DNA of 64,000 nucleotides from Patulibacter brassicae (GTDB lineage Bacteria; Actinomycetota; Thermoleophilia; Solirubrobacterales; Solirubrobacteraceae), in NCBI RefSeq assembly GCF_033949425.1, contig NZ_JAXAVX010000007.1, positions 1 to 64,000 on the forward strand, given 5' to 3'. Below the pieces are notes generated by a model that saw nothing but the letters and a program-made list of their open reading frames with translations, had not been told where the DNA came from and did not search any database. This document shows positions 52,716-61,404 of this stretch, in pieces. The position numbers and the translations under genes were made by a program. Each line of letters starts with the position of its first letter. Position 1 is the first letter of the stretch.

Positions 52716-52936
52716 CAGGCCGTCTCGTGCTCGCGGGCGGGCGTCGACGACGCCTCGTCGGGCGCGGCGGTGCGGCGCTCGAGCGCGTCGAGGCGCTCCG
52801 CCGCGCCGCGGACGCGGAAGGCGATGATCGCCAGGTAGACGAGCAGGACGAGCGTCGCGGCGATCACCGCAGCGACGACGTAGCCGGGGCTGCCGTCGTC
52901 GGCCTGGGCGAGGAGGGTGAGGGCGGTGGGCGACAC
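52715..52936 (-). CDS. Small membrane protein in the CcmD position
   Basis: 73 aa with one transmembrane helix (GYVVAAVIAATLVLLVYLAIIAFRVRG) followed by a charged helix RGAAERLDALERR. Size, topology and position right after ccmC match CcmD, which holds the CcmABC complex to haem-charged CcmE. CcmD is too short for a sequence call. It ends inside the hemA start. Confidence 0.65.
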   Translation of the reverse strand: MSPTALTLLAQADDGSPGYVVAAVIAATLVLLVYLAIIAFRVRGAAERLDALERRTAAPDEASSTPAREHETA

Positions 52937-52951
52937 GAGCGGGTTCCTGGA

Positions 52952-53683
52952 TTACAGCGTGACCGGCGACGAGGAACGGGCGACCGGCGGGACGGCGTCC
53001 TCGCCCTCGACCCGACGCTGCAGCGCGCGCAGGCGGATCCGGGTGCTCTTGTGGACGAGCTCGAGGTGCCAGAGGGTGACGAGCAGCGCGCCGATCGCCA
53101 GGACCGAGAGCCCGAACGCGAGGCCGGCGCTGCCCGGGAGGTTCGAGCCCGGGTCGTTCAGCGGCTGGGGGTGCAGGACGTTCGTCGTCATCCGCACGAC
53201 GCCGAAGCAGACCGGGGCGAAGAAGCCGGCCGCGACCGCGAAGACCGACGCGGTGCGCGCCTGGCGCTCCGGGTCCTCGATCGCGAAGCGCATCGGCTGG
53301 TACGTCGCGTAGAGCAGGAAGATGATGAGGAAGGTGACGAGGACCGGCTCGCCCCAGTCCCACCAGGCGCCCCAGGCGGCCTTGCCCCAGATCGCGCCGG
53401 TGATGAGCGAGATCGCGCAGAACACCTGCCCGAGGTGGACCGCGACGTACGCCTTCAGGTCGTCGAGCGGGCGGTCCGAGCTCAGGTGCTTCCACCCGAA
53501 GACCGCGCCGGCGACGAACGACGCGAGCGTCAGGATCGCGAACGCCGGGTGCAGGTAGGTCAGGCGCTGCCGGATGCCCTCCGTCTGGTCCGTCGGCGCG
53601 ACGGCGACGGACACCACGACCCAGACCACCACCAGCACGGTGGTGACGATCGTCAGCGGGAGGAGGCGACGGGCGTGGGACAT
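52952..53683 (-). CDS. ccmC: Haem exporter/ligase subunit CcmC
   Basis: 243 aa with six transmembrane helices. The haem-binding tryptophan motif is WGAWWDWGEP, flanked by conserved histidines (LHPAFAIL and TNVLHPQP). It presents haem to the chaperone CcmE. The ATG at 53683 is chosen from the start of helix 1; the frame is open upstream to 53800. The C-terminal cytosolic tail is charged. Confidence 0.94.
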   Translation of the reverse strand: MSHARRLLPLTIVTTVLVVVWVVVSVAVAPTDQTEGIRQRLTYLHPAFAILTLASFVAGAVFGWKHLSSDRPLDDLKAYVAVHLGQVFCAISLITGAIWGKAAWGAWWDWGEPVLVTFLIIFLLYATYQPMRFAIEDPERQARTASVFAVAAGFFAPVCFGVVRMTTNVLHPQPLNDPGSNLPGSAGLAFGLSVLAIGALLVTLWHLELVHKSTRIRLRALQRRVEGEDAVPPVARSSSPVTL

Positions 53684-53741
53684 CGCGAGGAGCGCGAGGG
53701 GGGCCGGACGGGACGACCGGAGCGGGCGGAGGAGCGCCCGC

Positions 53742-54422
53742 TCAGTCCTCGACGATCCCCTCGGAGACCGCCCAGCCGACCAGCAGGAACACCAGATCAT
53801 AGAGCGCCAGGGCCAGCCACCACCGCCCGTCCACCACGCCGGGATCCGCGCGCAGCAGCGGACCGATCGCCTCGGACGCGATCGCGATGGCCGGGATCGT
53901 CAGCGGGACGCCCAGGAGCGGCACGAGCAGCTCGCGCGAGCGGGCCGCCGCGGCGATCGCCCCGACGACCGCGCCGACCGCCGCGATGCCGAGGTCGACG
54001 AGCACCAGGACGAGCACGACCTGCGCGAGCTCGCCGGCGCCGGGCGCGCTCGAGAGCAGGAGAAACGCGAAGAGCGGCAGCGCGACGGCGTGCAGCGCGA
54101 GCAGGAACGTCCACAGCGCCAGCGCCTTGGCGAGCACGAGCGCGGCGGGCGACGCCGGCGTCAGCCGGTACGCGTCGAGCTGCCCCTCGTCCTGCTCGGC
54201 CGTCCACAGCCGCCCGATCCCCAGGAGCGCCGCGAGCAGCGTCGTGACGAGCAGGACGCCGGCCGCCAGCGGCCCGTCGATCGAGCCGTCCTGCAGCCCG
54301 AAGCGGTAGAGGACGAACGCCCCGACGCTGAAGAGGAGCATCGTCGGCAGCACCTGCGGCGCGCGGCGCTCGCGCCGCCACTCGAGGGCGAGGACCGTCC
54401 GGACGTCGGCGCGGGCGCTCAC
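53742..54422 (-). CDS. ccmB: Haem exporter permease CcmB
   Basis: 226 aa with six transmembrane segments. Start VSARADVRTVLALEWRRERR, then MLLFSVGAFVLYRFG, RLWTAEQDEGQLDAYRLTPASPAALVLAKAL (the conserved cytosolic loop that docks CcmA) and LLGVPLTIPAIAIAS. The GTG at 54422 overlaps the ccmA stop. It forms the membrane part of the CcmAB transporter that recycles CcmE. Confidence 0.93.
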   Translation of the reverse strand: MSARADVRTVLALEWRRERRAPQVLPTMLLFSVGAFVLYRFGLQDGSIDGPLAAGVLLVTTLLAALLGIGRLWTAEQDEGQLDAYRLTPASPAALVLAKALALWTFLLALHAVALPLFAFLLLSSAPGAGELAQVVLVLVLVDLGIAAVGAVVGAIAAAARSRELLVPLLGVPLTIPAIAIASEAIGPLLRADPGVVDGRWWLALALYDLVFLLVGWAVSEGIVED

Positions 54423-55144
54423 CGGTAGAGCGCCCCGATCTCGGCGTCGGTGACGTCGGCGGGCCGCGCCAGCAGCGCGAGCGCCCCGCCCCGCAGCCCG
54501 ACGACGAGGTCGGACTCCGCCAGCGCCGCCTCCGGATCGTGGCCGGCCACGATCCGGGTCCGCGGACCCGCGGCGCCGAACCGCGAGCGCGGCGCGGGAC
54601 CCAGCAGGGCACCGAGGCGCTCGGCGGCGACGGGGTCGAGGTTCGCCAGCGGCTCGTCGAGCAGCAGCAGCTCGGGGTCGCCGAGCAGCGCGGCGGCCGC
54701 CGCCGCGCGCTGGGTCAGCCCGCGCGACAGCGCCGCGACCGGGTACGCCGCCCGTCCCACGAGATCGGTCGCCTCCAGCAGCGCGTCGATCCGGGCGGGC
54801 GTCGCCGCCTCCCCCCCGAGCAGGCGCCCGCGGTGCACGAGGTTCTCCCGGACGGTCAGGTCGCGCAGCAGCAGCGGCTCGTGCGCGAGGACGCCGATCC
54901 GTCCCTTCACCGCCGCCCGCTCCCGCGGCAGCGCGTGGCCGAGCACGCGGCACCCGCCGCGGCTCGGTCGCAGCAGGCCGGCGAGGACGCGCAGGAGCGT
55001 CGACTTGCCGGCCCCGTTGGGCCCGAGCAACGCGACCGTCGCGCCCCGCGGCACGGCGAGCGTCAGGTCGCGCAGCACGAGCCGCTCGCCGCGACGGCGG
55101 ACGAGCCCGTCGAGCGCGACGGCGTCGGTGGGCTCGTCGGGCAT
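54419..55144 (-). CDS. ccmA: Haem exporter ATPase CcmA
   Basis: 241 aa. Walker A LLGPNGAGKST, signature LSRGLTQRAAAAAALL, Walker B LLLLDEPLANLD. The short length and position before ccmB and ccmC identify CcmA. It is the first gene of a run that continues through ccmC, the ccmD-like gene, hemA, hemC and cobA-hemD, mostly with overlaps or short gaps. Confidence 0.9.
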   Translation of the reverse strand: MPDEPTDAVALDGLVRRRGERLVLRDLTLAVPRGATVALLGPNGAGKSTLLRVLAGLLRPSRGGCRVLGHALPRERAAVKGRIGVLAHEPLLLRDLTVRENLVHRGRLLGGEAATPARIDALLEATDLVGRAAYPVAALSRGLTQRAAAAAALLGDPELLLLDEPLANLDPVAAERLGALLGPAPRSRFGAAGPRTRIVAGHDPEAALAESDLVVGLRGGALALLARPADVTDAEIGALYR

Positions 55145-55286
55145 CGGACCGCAGAGCCTACGACCGGGCCGGCGCGAGGACCCGCCCGGCCGGGACGCGG
55201 CGGCGGCGCGGGCGCCCGGACGATCGTCCGCGGCGCGGCGTCCGAGCGGCGCGGCGCCATCGCGGGAGGGCGCGTACCCTTGCGCC

Positions 55287-55541
55287 ATGGCTGAGACCGC
55301 GCCGGACGAGCCCCGCGTCCGCGGCCCCTTCTTCTGGATCTGCGTCCTCGTCCTCGTCGAGATGGTCGCCTGGACGATCCTCAGCCGGATCGTCAGCGAG
55401 ACGCTGAGCACCGTGCTGGCGCTCGTGCTCGGCATCGCGCTCGTCGTCCTGCTGCGCGAGCGGATCTGGGGCGCCGACTGGAAGCAGCGCTTCGCCGCCG
55501 CGCGGGACGCCGAGCCGCCGACGCGGCGCCGGCGCGGCTGA
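55287..55541 (+). CDS. Small two-helix membrane protein
   Basis: 84 aa with two transmembrane helices (FFWICVLVLVEMVAWTILS and VLALVLGIALVVLLRERIW) and basic ends. It has ATG 55287 and a possible -10 TACCCT just upstream. Its stop abuts that of the siroheme synthase gene. Unknown function; divergent from ccmA. Confidence 0.7.
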   Translation: MAETAPDEPRVRGPFFWICVLVLVEMVAWTILSRIVSETLSTVLALVLGIALVVLLRERIWGADWKQRFAAARDAEPPTRRRRG

Positions 55542-56291
55542 TCAGGCCTGCTGGAGCTGGGCCTCGGCGGCGCGACGGGCGTCGGCGACGATCGCGTGCA
55601 GCTCGTCCTCGCGCCCCTCGCGCAGCAGCGCGATCGGGTCCGGGTCGCCGTTGACGATCCCCTCGAAGAACGCCTTGCGGTCCTGGTAGGTGGGCAGCGT
55701 GCCCTTCGCCCAGCCGCGGGTGTCGTTGAGGATGACGGCCAGGCGGGCGTACTCCTCGCCGAACATGCCGCTGATCTCGTCCTTCATCCGCTTGGCGAGC
55801 GCGGGCGAGGCGCCGGCGGTCGAGATCGCGATCGCCAGGGGACCGGTGCGCACGATCGCCGGGAGGATGAAGTTGCAGAGCGGCGGGACGTCGACGATGT
55901 TCGCGAGCATCGCGCGGCGCTCGGCGTCCTCGAAGATCCGGATGTTCGTGTCCGTGTCGTCCGTGCAGGCGATGACGAGGAACTTGCCCTCGAGGTCGCT
56001 CGGCTCGTACTCGCGCTTGAGCCAGACGACGGAGCCCTCCTCCGCGAGCCGCTCGACCTCGGGCAGCACCTCGGGCGAGACGACCACGACGTTGGCGTCG
56101 CAGGCCAGCAGGCCCTCGGTCTTCTCGAGCCCGAGCTCCCCGCCGCCGACGACGAGCCCGACGCGGTCGCGCAGCTTCAGGCACGCGATGTAGAAGGGCG
56201 TGTCGAGCATGTCCTGCACGCAGGTCTGGTCGCAGATCCCGCGCTTGAACTGGCACACGCACTCCTTCCCGGGGTAGGCGGCAGCAGGCAT
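55542..56291 (-). CDS. Siroheme synthase / precorrin-2 dehydrogenase (Met8-CysG_N type) with Cys-rich N-terminus
   Basis: 249 aa. The NAD-binding loop is VGLVVGGGELGLEKTEGLL, followed by VVSPEV, ACTDDTDTNIRIF and the CysG domain PAIVRTGPLAIAISTAGASPALAKRMK. It oxidises precorrin-2 and inserts iron to make siroheme. Unusually, the first 30 residues carry a cysteine cluster (KECVCQFKRGICDQTCVQDM), not part of standard Met8/CysG. This could bind an Fe-S cluster or zinc. CobA-HemD 5 kb away supplies the substrate. Confidence 0.9.
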   Translation of the reverse strand: MPAAAYPGKECVCQFKRGICDQTCVQDMLDTPFYIACLKLRDRVGLVVGGGELGLEKTEGLLACDANVVVVSPEVLPEVERLAEEGSVVWLKREYEPSDLEGKFLVIACTDDTDTNIRIFEDAERRAMLANIVDVPPLCNFILPAIVRTGPLAIAISTAGASPALAKRMKDEISGMFGEEYARLAVILNDTRGWAKGTLPTYQDRKAFFEGIVNGDPDPIALLREGREDELHAIVADARRAAEAQLQQA

Positions 56292-56404
56292 GGCCCCAAG
56301 GGTAGACCGTCGGCGCGGGGAGCTCGCCGCGCCGACGGGTCGCCGCCCGAGAGCCCCCGCCTGCCGCGGGCGACGGGCACGGCGAGCTACCGTCGGCAGG
56401 GACG

Positions 56405-57262
56405 ATGGACGGACGCTCCCCCCTTGCGGCGCCCCACGCCAGCCCGGACGGCCTCTTCGACGACCACGCGATGATCCGCCGCGTGCACCGCGAGCGGCTC
56501 GTGATGCTGCACGGTCCGCGGGCGCTGCTCCTGCAGGCCGCCCACCCGCTGGCGTTCCGCGGGTTCTGGTCGGCGACGGAGGTGCAGGAGACGGCGCTGG
56601 CCCAGGCGCGGCTGCGGCGCACCGCCGAGGCGATGGCCACCGCGGTGTTCGGCAGCGCGAGCGACGCCGAGCGGATGGGCGAGCGGATCCGCGCGGTGCA
56701 CGCCCGGATCGGCGGCCGACTGAGCGAGGCGGCCGGCCCGTGGCCGGCGGGCACGCGGTGGCGGGCCGACGACCCGGAGCTCCTGCTCTGGATCCTCGCG
56801 GCCCTCGTGGACTCCGCGATGCTCGTCCACGACCGCTTCGTGCGTCCCCTGCGGCCGGAGGAGCGCGCGGCGTTCTGGCGCGACTACCGCGTCGTGGGCG
56901 AGCTCTTCGGGCTCGACTCGTCCGCCGTGCCGCGCACCATCGGGGCGTTCGACGCGTACGTCGCCGAGACCCTCGCGTCGGACCGGATGGTGGTCCTGCC
57001 GGAGGCGCGCGAGGCCGCGCGGCGGATCGTGCTCGACCCGCCCGTGCCGCCGGCCCTGCGCCCTGCGGTCGAGGTCGCGAACCTCGTGACGGCGACGCTC
57101 CTGCCGCGAGGGCTGCGACGCGCGTTCGGCCTGCGCACGCCGCCGGGGACCGGCTTGGCGACCGGCGCGCTGGCGACGTGGTCGCGGCACGTGCTGCGCC
57201 CGGTGCTGCCGACGGGCCTGGCGTGGACGCCGCACGGCTCGCCGGCCCCGCTGGCGGCCTGA
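56405..57262 (+). CDS. MpaB/DUF2236-family oxygenase-like protein
   Basis: 285 aa. The family pattern is seen in RERLVMLHGPRALLLQAAHPLAFRGF (conserved His), FGSASDAERMGERIRAVH, SAMLVHDRFVRPLRPEERAAFW, and YRVVGELFGLD. These are haem-linked in the latex-clearing relative Lcp and in MpaB' enzymes that cleave long-chain substrates. Its substrate is unknown. A Pro/Ala tail closes it. Divergent from the siroheme gene. Confidence 0.9.
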   Translation: MDGRSPLAAPHASPDGLFDDHAMIRRVHRERLVMLHGPRALLLQAAHPLAFRGFWSATEVQETALAQARLRRTAEAMATAVFGSASDAERMGERIRAVHARIGGRLSEAAGPWPAGTRWRADDPELLLWILAALVDSAMLVHDRFVRPLRPEERAAFWRDYRVVGELFGLDSSAVPRTIGAFDAYVAETLASDRMVVLPEAREAARRIVLDPPVPPALRPAVEVANLVTATLLPRGLRRAFGLRTPPGTGLATGALATWSRHVLRPVLPTGLAWTPHGSPAPLAA

Positions 57263-57367
57263 GCCGCGCCGCGACGACCGCCGGGGCGAGCCCGCCGCCA
57301 CGGACGCGCCACCCCGCTCGCGCGCGGGCGGTCCGGACCGGCCCAGCGGTCGAGGCCCGCGCTGCGG

Positions 57368-58540
57368 TCAGCCCCAGGCGGCGATCCGGTCCAGGCCCTC
57401 GCGCAGGATCGCCTCCTCCGCGGCGTAGGAGAGGCGGACCCAGCGGCGGCCGTGAACGGCGTCGAAGTCGCTGCCGGGCGTCAGCGCGACGCCGGTCTCC
57501 TCGAGCAGCGCAGCGCACCAGGCGACGCTGTCGTCCAGTCCGCGCGCGTCGAGCCGCTCGCCGATCTCGGCGTAGAGGTAGAACGCCCCGTCGGCCGGCG
57601 CGGTGGCGCCCCAGCCGAGCGCCGGCAGGCGGTCCAGCAGCAGGCCGCGCAGCTCGCGGTAGCGCTCCGCGGCCCGGTCCTGCTCGGCGTACGCGGCCGG
57701 GGAGAACGCCTCGAGCGCCGCGAGCTGGGGCAGCGTCGGCGGGCAGAGCGCGAGGTTGCCCGCGAGCGCGTCGACGGCACCGACGAGCGTCTCCGGCAGC
57801 AGCGCCCAGCCGAGGCGCCAGCCGGTCATCCCCCAGTACTTCGAGAACGAGGAGACGACGATCGCGCGGTCGTCGCGCTCCCAGGCGCTGCGCGCCTCGA
57901 TCGTCCCGGCCGTGATGCCGTGGTAGATCTCGTCGCTGACGAGCGTCGCGCCGTGGTCGGCGCACCAGGCGCCGAGCGCGTCGAGCTCGGCGCCGTCGAC
58001 CATGCTCCCGGTCGGGTTGGCGGGCGAGGCCACGACGACGCCGCGCAGGGGGCCGCCCGTCGCGACCGCGGCGTCCAGCAGCGCGGGCGTCGGCTGGTAG
58101 CGCTCGTCGGGGCCGGCGGGCAGCTCGACGACCTCGCAGCCGAGCGCGCGCAGGATGTTGCGGTACGCGGGGTAGCCCGGCCGCGCCAGCGCGACCCGGT
58201 CGCCCGGCGCGAACGCCGCGAGGAACGCGAGCACGAACGCCCCGGACGACCCGGTCGTGACGGCGACCCGCTCCGGATCGACCGCGACGCCGTACCAGCG
58301 CGCGTAGTGGCCCGCGATCGCGCGGCGCAGGGCCGGGAGGCCGAGCGCCGGCGTGTAGCCGAGCGGCGCGCCGCCGGCCAGCAGCGCCGCGGCCCGCTCG
58401 CGCACCGCCGCGGGCTCGCCGCCCCCGGGCTCGCCGGCGCAGAGCGAGAACACCGGCCGACCCGCGTCGCGGCGGCGCTGGACCGCGTCGAGGACCTCCA
58501 TCACGGCGAACGGCGGCACCTGCGAGCGCGACGAGGGCAT
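57368..58540 (-). CDS. PLP-dependent aminotransferase class I/II
   Basis: 390 aa. The PLP lysine is in SSFSKYWGMTGWRLGW, with SPANPTGSMVDGAEL, DEIYHGI (Asp/Tyr of the PLP pocket) and the C-terminal Arg in RWVRLSYAA. It is of the aspartate aminotransferase fold I gamma subgroup. The ATG at 58540 fits. The amino-acid substrate is not clear from sequence. Confidence 0.94.
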   Translation of the reverse strand: MPSSRSQVPPFAVMEVLDAVQRRRDAGRPVFSLCAGEPGGGEPAAVRERAAALLAGGAPLGYTPALGLPALRRAIAGHYARWYGVAVDPERVAVTTGSSGAFVLAFLAAFAPGDRVALARPGYPAYRNILRALGCEVVELPAGPDERYQPTPALLDAAVATGGPLRGVVVASPANPTGSMVDGAELDALGAWCADHGATLVSDEIYHGITAGTIEARSAWERDDRAIVVSSFSKYWGMTGWRLGWALLPETLVGAVDALAGNLALCPPTLPQLAALEAFSPAAYAEQDRAAERYRELRGLLLDRLPALGWGATAPADGAFYLYAEIGERLDARGLDDSVAWCAALLEETGVALTPGSDFDAVHGRRWVRLSYAAEEAILREGLDRIAAWG

Positions 58541-58637
58541 GGCGCGATGGTGACGCACCCGCCCCGTCGCCCGCGGTCGCACGGCCCTCCTCGCCCGGGC
58601 GGGCGGCCCGGGCCGGTGTCGCGGCGGCGCTCGGGAC

Positions 58638-59618
58638 TCAGCGGACGGTCACGACGGTGACGCGCACGCGACCGCGGCCCGCGGGAGCCCGGAGCGTCGC
58701 CCGGTAGGCCCCCGACGCGCGAACCGCCACCCGAGCCGACCGGCTGCGGGTCCCGCGCGCGAGCCGGACGCGCACGCGCTTCGTCGCACCCCGCGGGGTC
58801 ACGCGGCCCGTGATCCGGTACCGGCCGCCGCTGAGCCGGCGGAGCTTCGAGGTGACCCGCACCCGCGGGGGCGTGCCCGACCCTGCCCCGGGGGCCGCGC
58901 TCGACCCGCCGGCGCCGGGCGTCGTGTCGGAGCCGGACGTCCCGGCGCCGGGGGTCGTCGTGCCCGCGCCCTCGGGGGTCACGAGATCCGAGAAGCTCCG
59001 CGCGTTGCAGCCGTCGATCGCGGCCTGCGACGCCGGCGTGATCGTCGTCGGCGTGCGGGCGCCGAAGCTCTGCGTCCAGACCGGCGGCCACATCGAGCCG
59101 GCGCGCGGGCCGGTCGCGATCCCGACGCCGAGCTCGGTGGAGGAGCTGCGGAGCATGTTCACGCAGTGCCCGGGGCTGCGCAGCCACTGCAGCACCGTCC
59201 GGCGGGCGGTGTCGTTGCCCATGGCGATGTTCTCGCCGAGGCGCGTCCACGGCGCGTAGCCGGCGGCCGCGGCACGGTCGGCGATCGTCGCGCCGTGCGG
59301 CGCGGGCGCCGGCGCGGTGTGGTCGAAGTACCGCCGGGCGAGCATGTCGTCGCTGTGGCGCTGGGCCCCGAGCTCCAGCGCCGGGTGCTGCGCCAGCGGC
59401 GCGACGCCGCGGGCCACGCGCTCGTTGTTCACGAGGCAGAGGACCGCGGCACGCAGCTGCGGGACGTTCGCGCTCGTCGCGGGGAGGTCGGCGTCCGCGC
59501 AGCCCGACGGCGTGCCCTGGGCCGCGGCCGGACCGGCCAGCGCCAGGCCGAGCACGACGCCGAGCGCCGCGGCGCGGCCGGCCGGGCGGGACGTGGGGCG
59601 CGCGATGCGGAGGACCAT
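58638..59618 (-). CDS. Secreted CAP-domain protein (SCP/PR1)
   Basis: 326 aa with a signal peptide (AAALGVVLGLALAGPAAAQG). The CAP domain (about 50-175) has HSDDMLARRYFDHTAP, GENIAMG and WLRSPGHCVNMLRSSSTELGVGI, giving the conserved His/Glu pocket. A Gly/Thr/Ala linker (PGAGTSGSDTTPG) leads to a basic, strand-rich C-terminal domain (about 240-326) rich in RVRVR patterns that could contact the wall. The exact activity of bacterial CAP proteins is uncertain. Confidence 0.9.
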   Translation of the reverse strand: MVLRIARPTSRPAGRAAALGVVLGLALAGPAAAQGTPSGCADADLPATSANVPQLRAAVLCLVNNERVARGVAPLAQHPALELGAQRHSDDMLARRYFDHTAPAPAPHGATIADRAAAAGYAPWTRLGENIAMGNDTARRTVLQWLRSPGHCVNMLRSSSTELGVGIATGPRAGSMWPPVWTQSFGARTPTTITPASQAAIDGCNARSFSDLVTPEGAGTTTPGAGTSGSDTTPGAGGSSAAPGAGSGTPPRVRVTSKLRRLSGGRYRITGRVTPRGATKRVRVRLARGTRSRSARVAVRASGAYRATLRAPAGRGRVRVTVVTVR

Positions 59619-59707
59619 GCTCGACGTGCATCGTCGCCCCCGTCGTCGCGCCCGCGCCGCCTCGTCGCCCGTGGACGGACGTCGCACGTCCCACCGCCGG
59701 ACGGTGC

Positions 59708-61072
59708 TCACGGCGTCCGCCCGCGCGCGCGGCGGGCCGCCGCGAGCCGCTCCAGCAGCACCTGCTCGTGCTCCGCGGGCCGGAGGAACCGGTGGTCGGC
59801 CGCGGCGAGCTCGTCGGGCAGCAGCTCCTGCGCGCTGTAGCCGCCCGGCCGGTCGTGGGGGTAGTCGTAGTCCTGCGGCCGCGCGCCGTCGGAGAGCCGC
59901 CCGCGCAGGTAGGGCGGCGGGGCCTGGACCCCGTGCTGCTCGACGTGGTCGAGCGCCTCGTTGATCGCCCGGTACGCGGCGCTCGACTTGCCGGCGAGCG
60001 CCAGGCGGATCGTCACGTGGGAGAGGGCGATGCGGCACTCCGGCATGCCGATCCGGTCGACGACCTCGGCCGCGGCGATCGCCAGCGGCAGCGCCTGCGG
60101 ATCCGCGAGGCCGACGTCCTCGCTCGCCGAGACGACGAGCCGGCGCGCGATCGTCCGGGGGTCCTCGCCCGCCGCGAGCATCCCGGCGAGGTAGTAGACG
60201 GCCGCGTCGGGATCGCTGCCCCGGATCGACTTGATGTAGGCCGACAGCAGGTCGTGCGGCTGGTCCGGGCCGGCGGCGATCACCGAGCGGTCCAGGGCGC
60301 CGGAGACCTCGCGGGCGGTGATCGTCAGGCGCAGCCCCTCGCCGGTGGCCTCGGCCGACGGGCGCGCCAGGCCGGCCGCCGCCTCGAGCGCCCCGAGCGC
60401 GGTCCGCGCGTCGCCGGCGCTGCGGGAGGCCAGCAGGGCCAGGGCCTCGGGCTCGGCGCGCACCTCCTCGCCCTCGCGCTCGAGCAGCCGGCGGTCGATC
60501 GCGCGCTGCAGGAGCGTCAGGACGTCCGCCTCGCCGAGCGCCCGCAGGCGGTAGATCCGCAGCCGCGAGCGCAGCGCCGGGCTGACCGCGGACCACGGCG
60601 GCTCGGTCGTCGCCGCGATGAGCGTGACCAGGCCCTCCTCGACCGCCGGCAGCAGGGCGTCCTGCTGCGTGCGGTTGAAGCGGTGGATCTCGTCGATGAA
60701 GAGGACCGTGGGACGGGGCTCCGCCCGGGCCGGGTCGCGTCGGGCGCGCGCCCGCTCGAGCGCCGCGCGGACCTCGGCCTTGCCGGCGTCGACGGCCTGG
60801 AGCGCCTCGACCGCCGCCCCGGCGCCCGCGGCGACGATCCGCGCGAGCGTCGTCTTGCCCGACCCGGGCGGGCCGTGGAGGAGCATCGCGTGCGGCCGGC
60901 CGGACTCGATCGTCGCCCGCAGCGGCCGGCCCGGCCCGAGGAGCTCCGGCTGGCCGACGACGTCCTCGACCGTCCGCGGGCGCAGGCGCGCGGCGAGCGG
61001 CGCGTCGGCCGGCGGCGCGTCGTCGTCGGGCGCGGCGCCGTCGTCGGGGTCGGGGGCGAAGAGGCGATCCAC
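59708..61072 (-). CDS. rarA: Replication-associated recombination protein RarA (MgsA)
   Basis: 454 aa. Walker A GPPGSGKTT, Walker B LFIDEIHRFNRTQQDALLP, sensor ATTEPPWSAVSPALRSR, and the MgsA C-terminal domain AVYYLAGMLAAGEDPRTIARRLVVSASEDVGLADPQAL. It is a clamp-loader-like AAA+ ATPase that acts at stalled forks. The N-terminal 28 residues are acidic (PDPDDGAAPDDDAPPAD), unlike the usual short start. Confidence 0.96.
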   Translation of the reverse strand: MDRLFAPDPDDGAAPDDDAPPADAPLAARLRPRTVEDVVGQPELLGPGRPLRATIESGRPHAMLLHGPPGSGKTTLARIVAAGAGAAVEALQAVDAGKAEVRAALERARARRDPARAEPRPTVLFIDEIHRFNRTQQDALLPAVEEGLVTLIAATTEPPWSAVSPALRSRLRIYRLRALGEADVLTLLQRAIDRRLLEREGEEVRAEPEALALLASRSAGDARTALGALEAAAGLARPSAEATGEGLRLTITAREVSGALDRSVIAAGPDQPHDLLSAYIKSIRGSDPDAAVYYLAGMLAAGEDPRTIARRLVVSASEDVGLADPQALPLAIAAAEVVDRIGMPECRIALSHVTIRLALAGKSSAAYRAINEALDHVEQHGVQAPPPYLRGRLSDGARPQDYDYPHDRPGGYSAQELLPDELAAADHRFLRPAEHEQVLLERLAAARRARGRTP

Positions 61073-61141
61073 CGCCCCCGGAGGATCGCACCTGCGCCCG
61101 GCGGCACCGTCCTGCGCGTCGGCCTCCCCGGGCCGACGCGT

Positions 61142-61158
61142 GATACCACGGTGATATC
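61142..61158 (+). promoter_or_regulatory. VapBC operator
   Basis: GATACCACGGTGATATC is a 17-bp near-palindrome with one mismatched pair either side of a central G, and includes a -10-like TGATAT. It lies 9 bp before the likely GTG of vapB. VapB dimers typically autorepress at such sites in the promoter. Confidence 0.55.
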
Positions 61159-61167
61159 GTGCCCTCC

Positions 61168-61404
61168 GTGGCCAACGTGCACGTCCGCGACCTCCCCGAC
61201 GCGCTGCACCTCGCGCTGAAGGAGCGCGCCGCGATGGAGGGGCGCTCGGTGAACGAGGTCATCGTCCGCGCGCTGGGACGCGCGGCCGCGCAGCCGACGC
61301 CGGCGGAGTTCGCCGCGCGCGTCCGGCGTGCCCAGGACGTGCCTCCGACGCTCACCCCGGACGAGCTGTCGGCCGCGGTCCGCGCCTCGCGCCCGGCACC
61401 GTGA
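61168..61404 (+). CDS. vapB: VapB/FitA-type antitoxin
   Basis: 78 aa. The N-terminal ribbon-helix-helix VANVHVRDLPDALHLALKERAAMEGRSVNEVIVRAL is the FitA/VapB pattern (V-x-V-R-D-L-P-D...R-S-x-N-E). The C-terminal arm (VPPTLTPDELSAAVRASRPAP) should wrap the toxin. The GTG at 61168 is chosen because it matches the usual start of the family; GTG 61159 is an alternative. It overlaps vapC by 4 nt. Confidence 0.9.
   Translation: MANVHVRDLPDALHLALKERAAMEGRSVNEVIVRALGRAAAQPTPAEFAARVRRAQDVPPTLTPDELSAAVRASRPAP

Noticed and set aside
61159..61404. GTG at 61159 as the vapB start
   Set aside because: It is in frame but directly abuts the palindrome; 61168 gives the usual family N-terminus. It remains possible.
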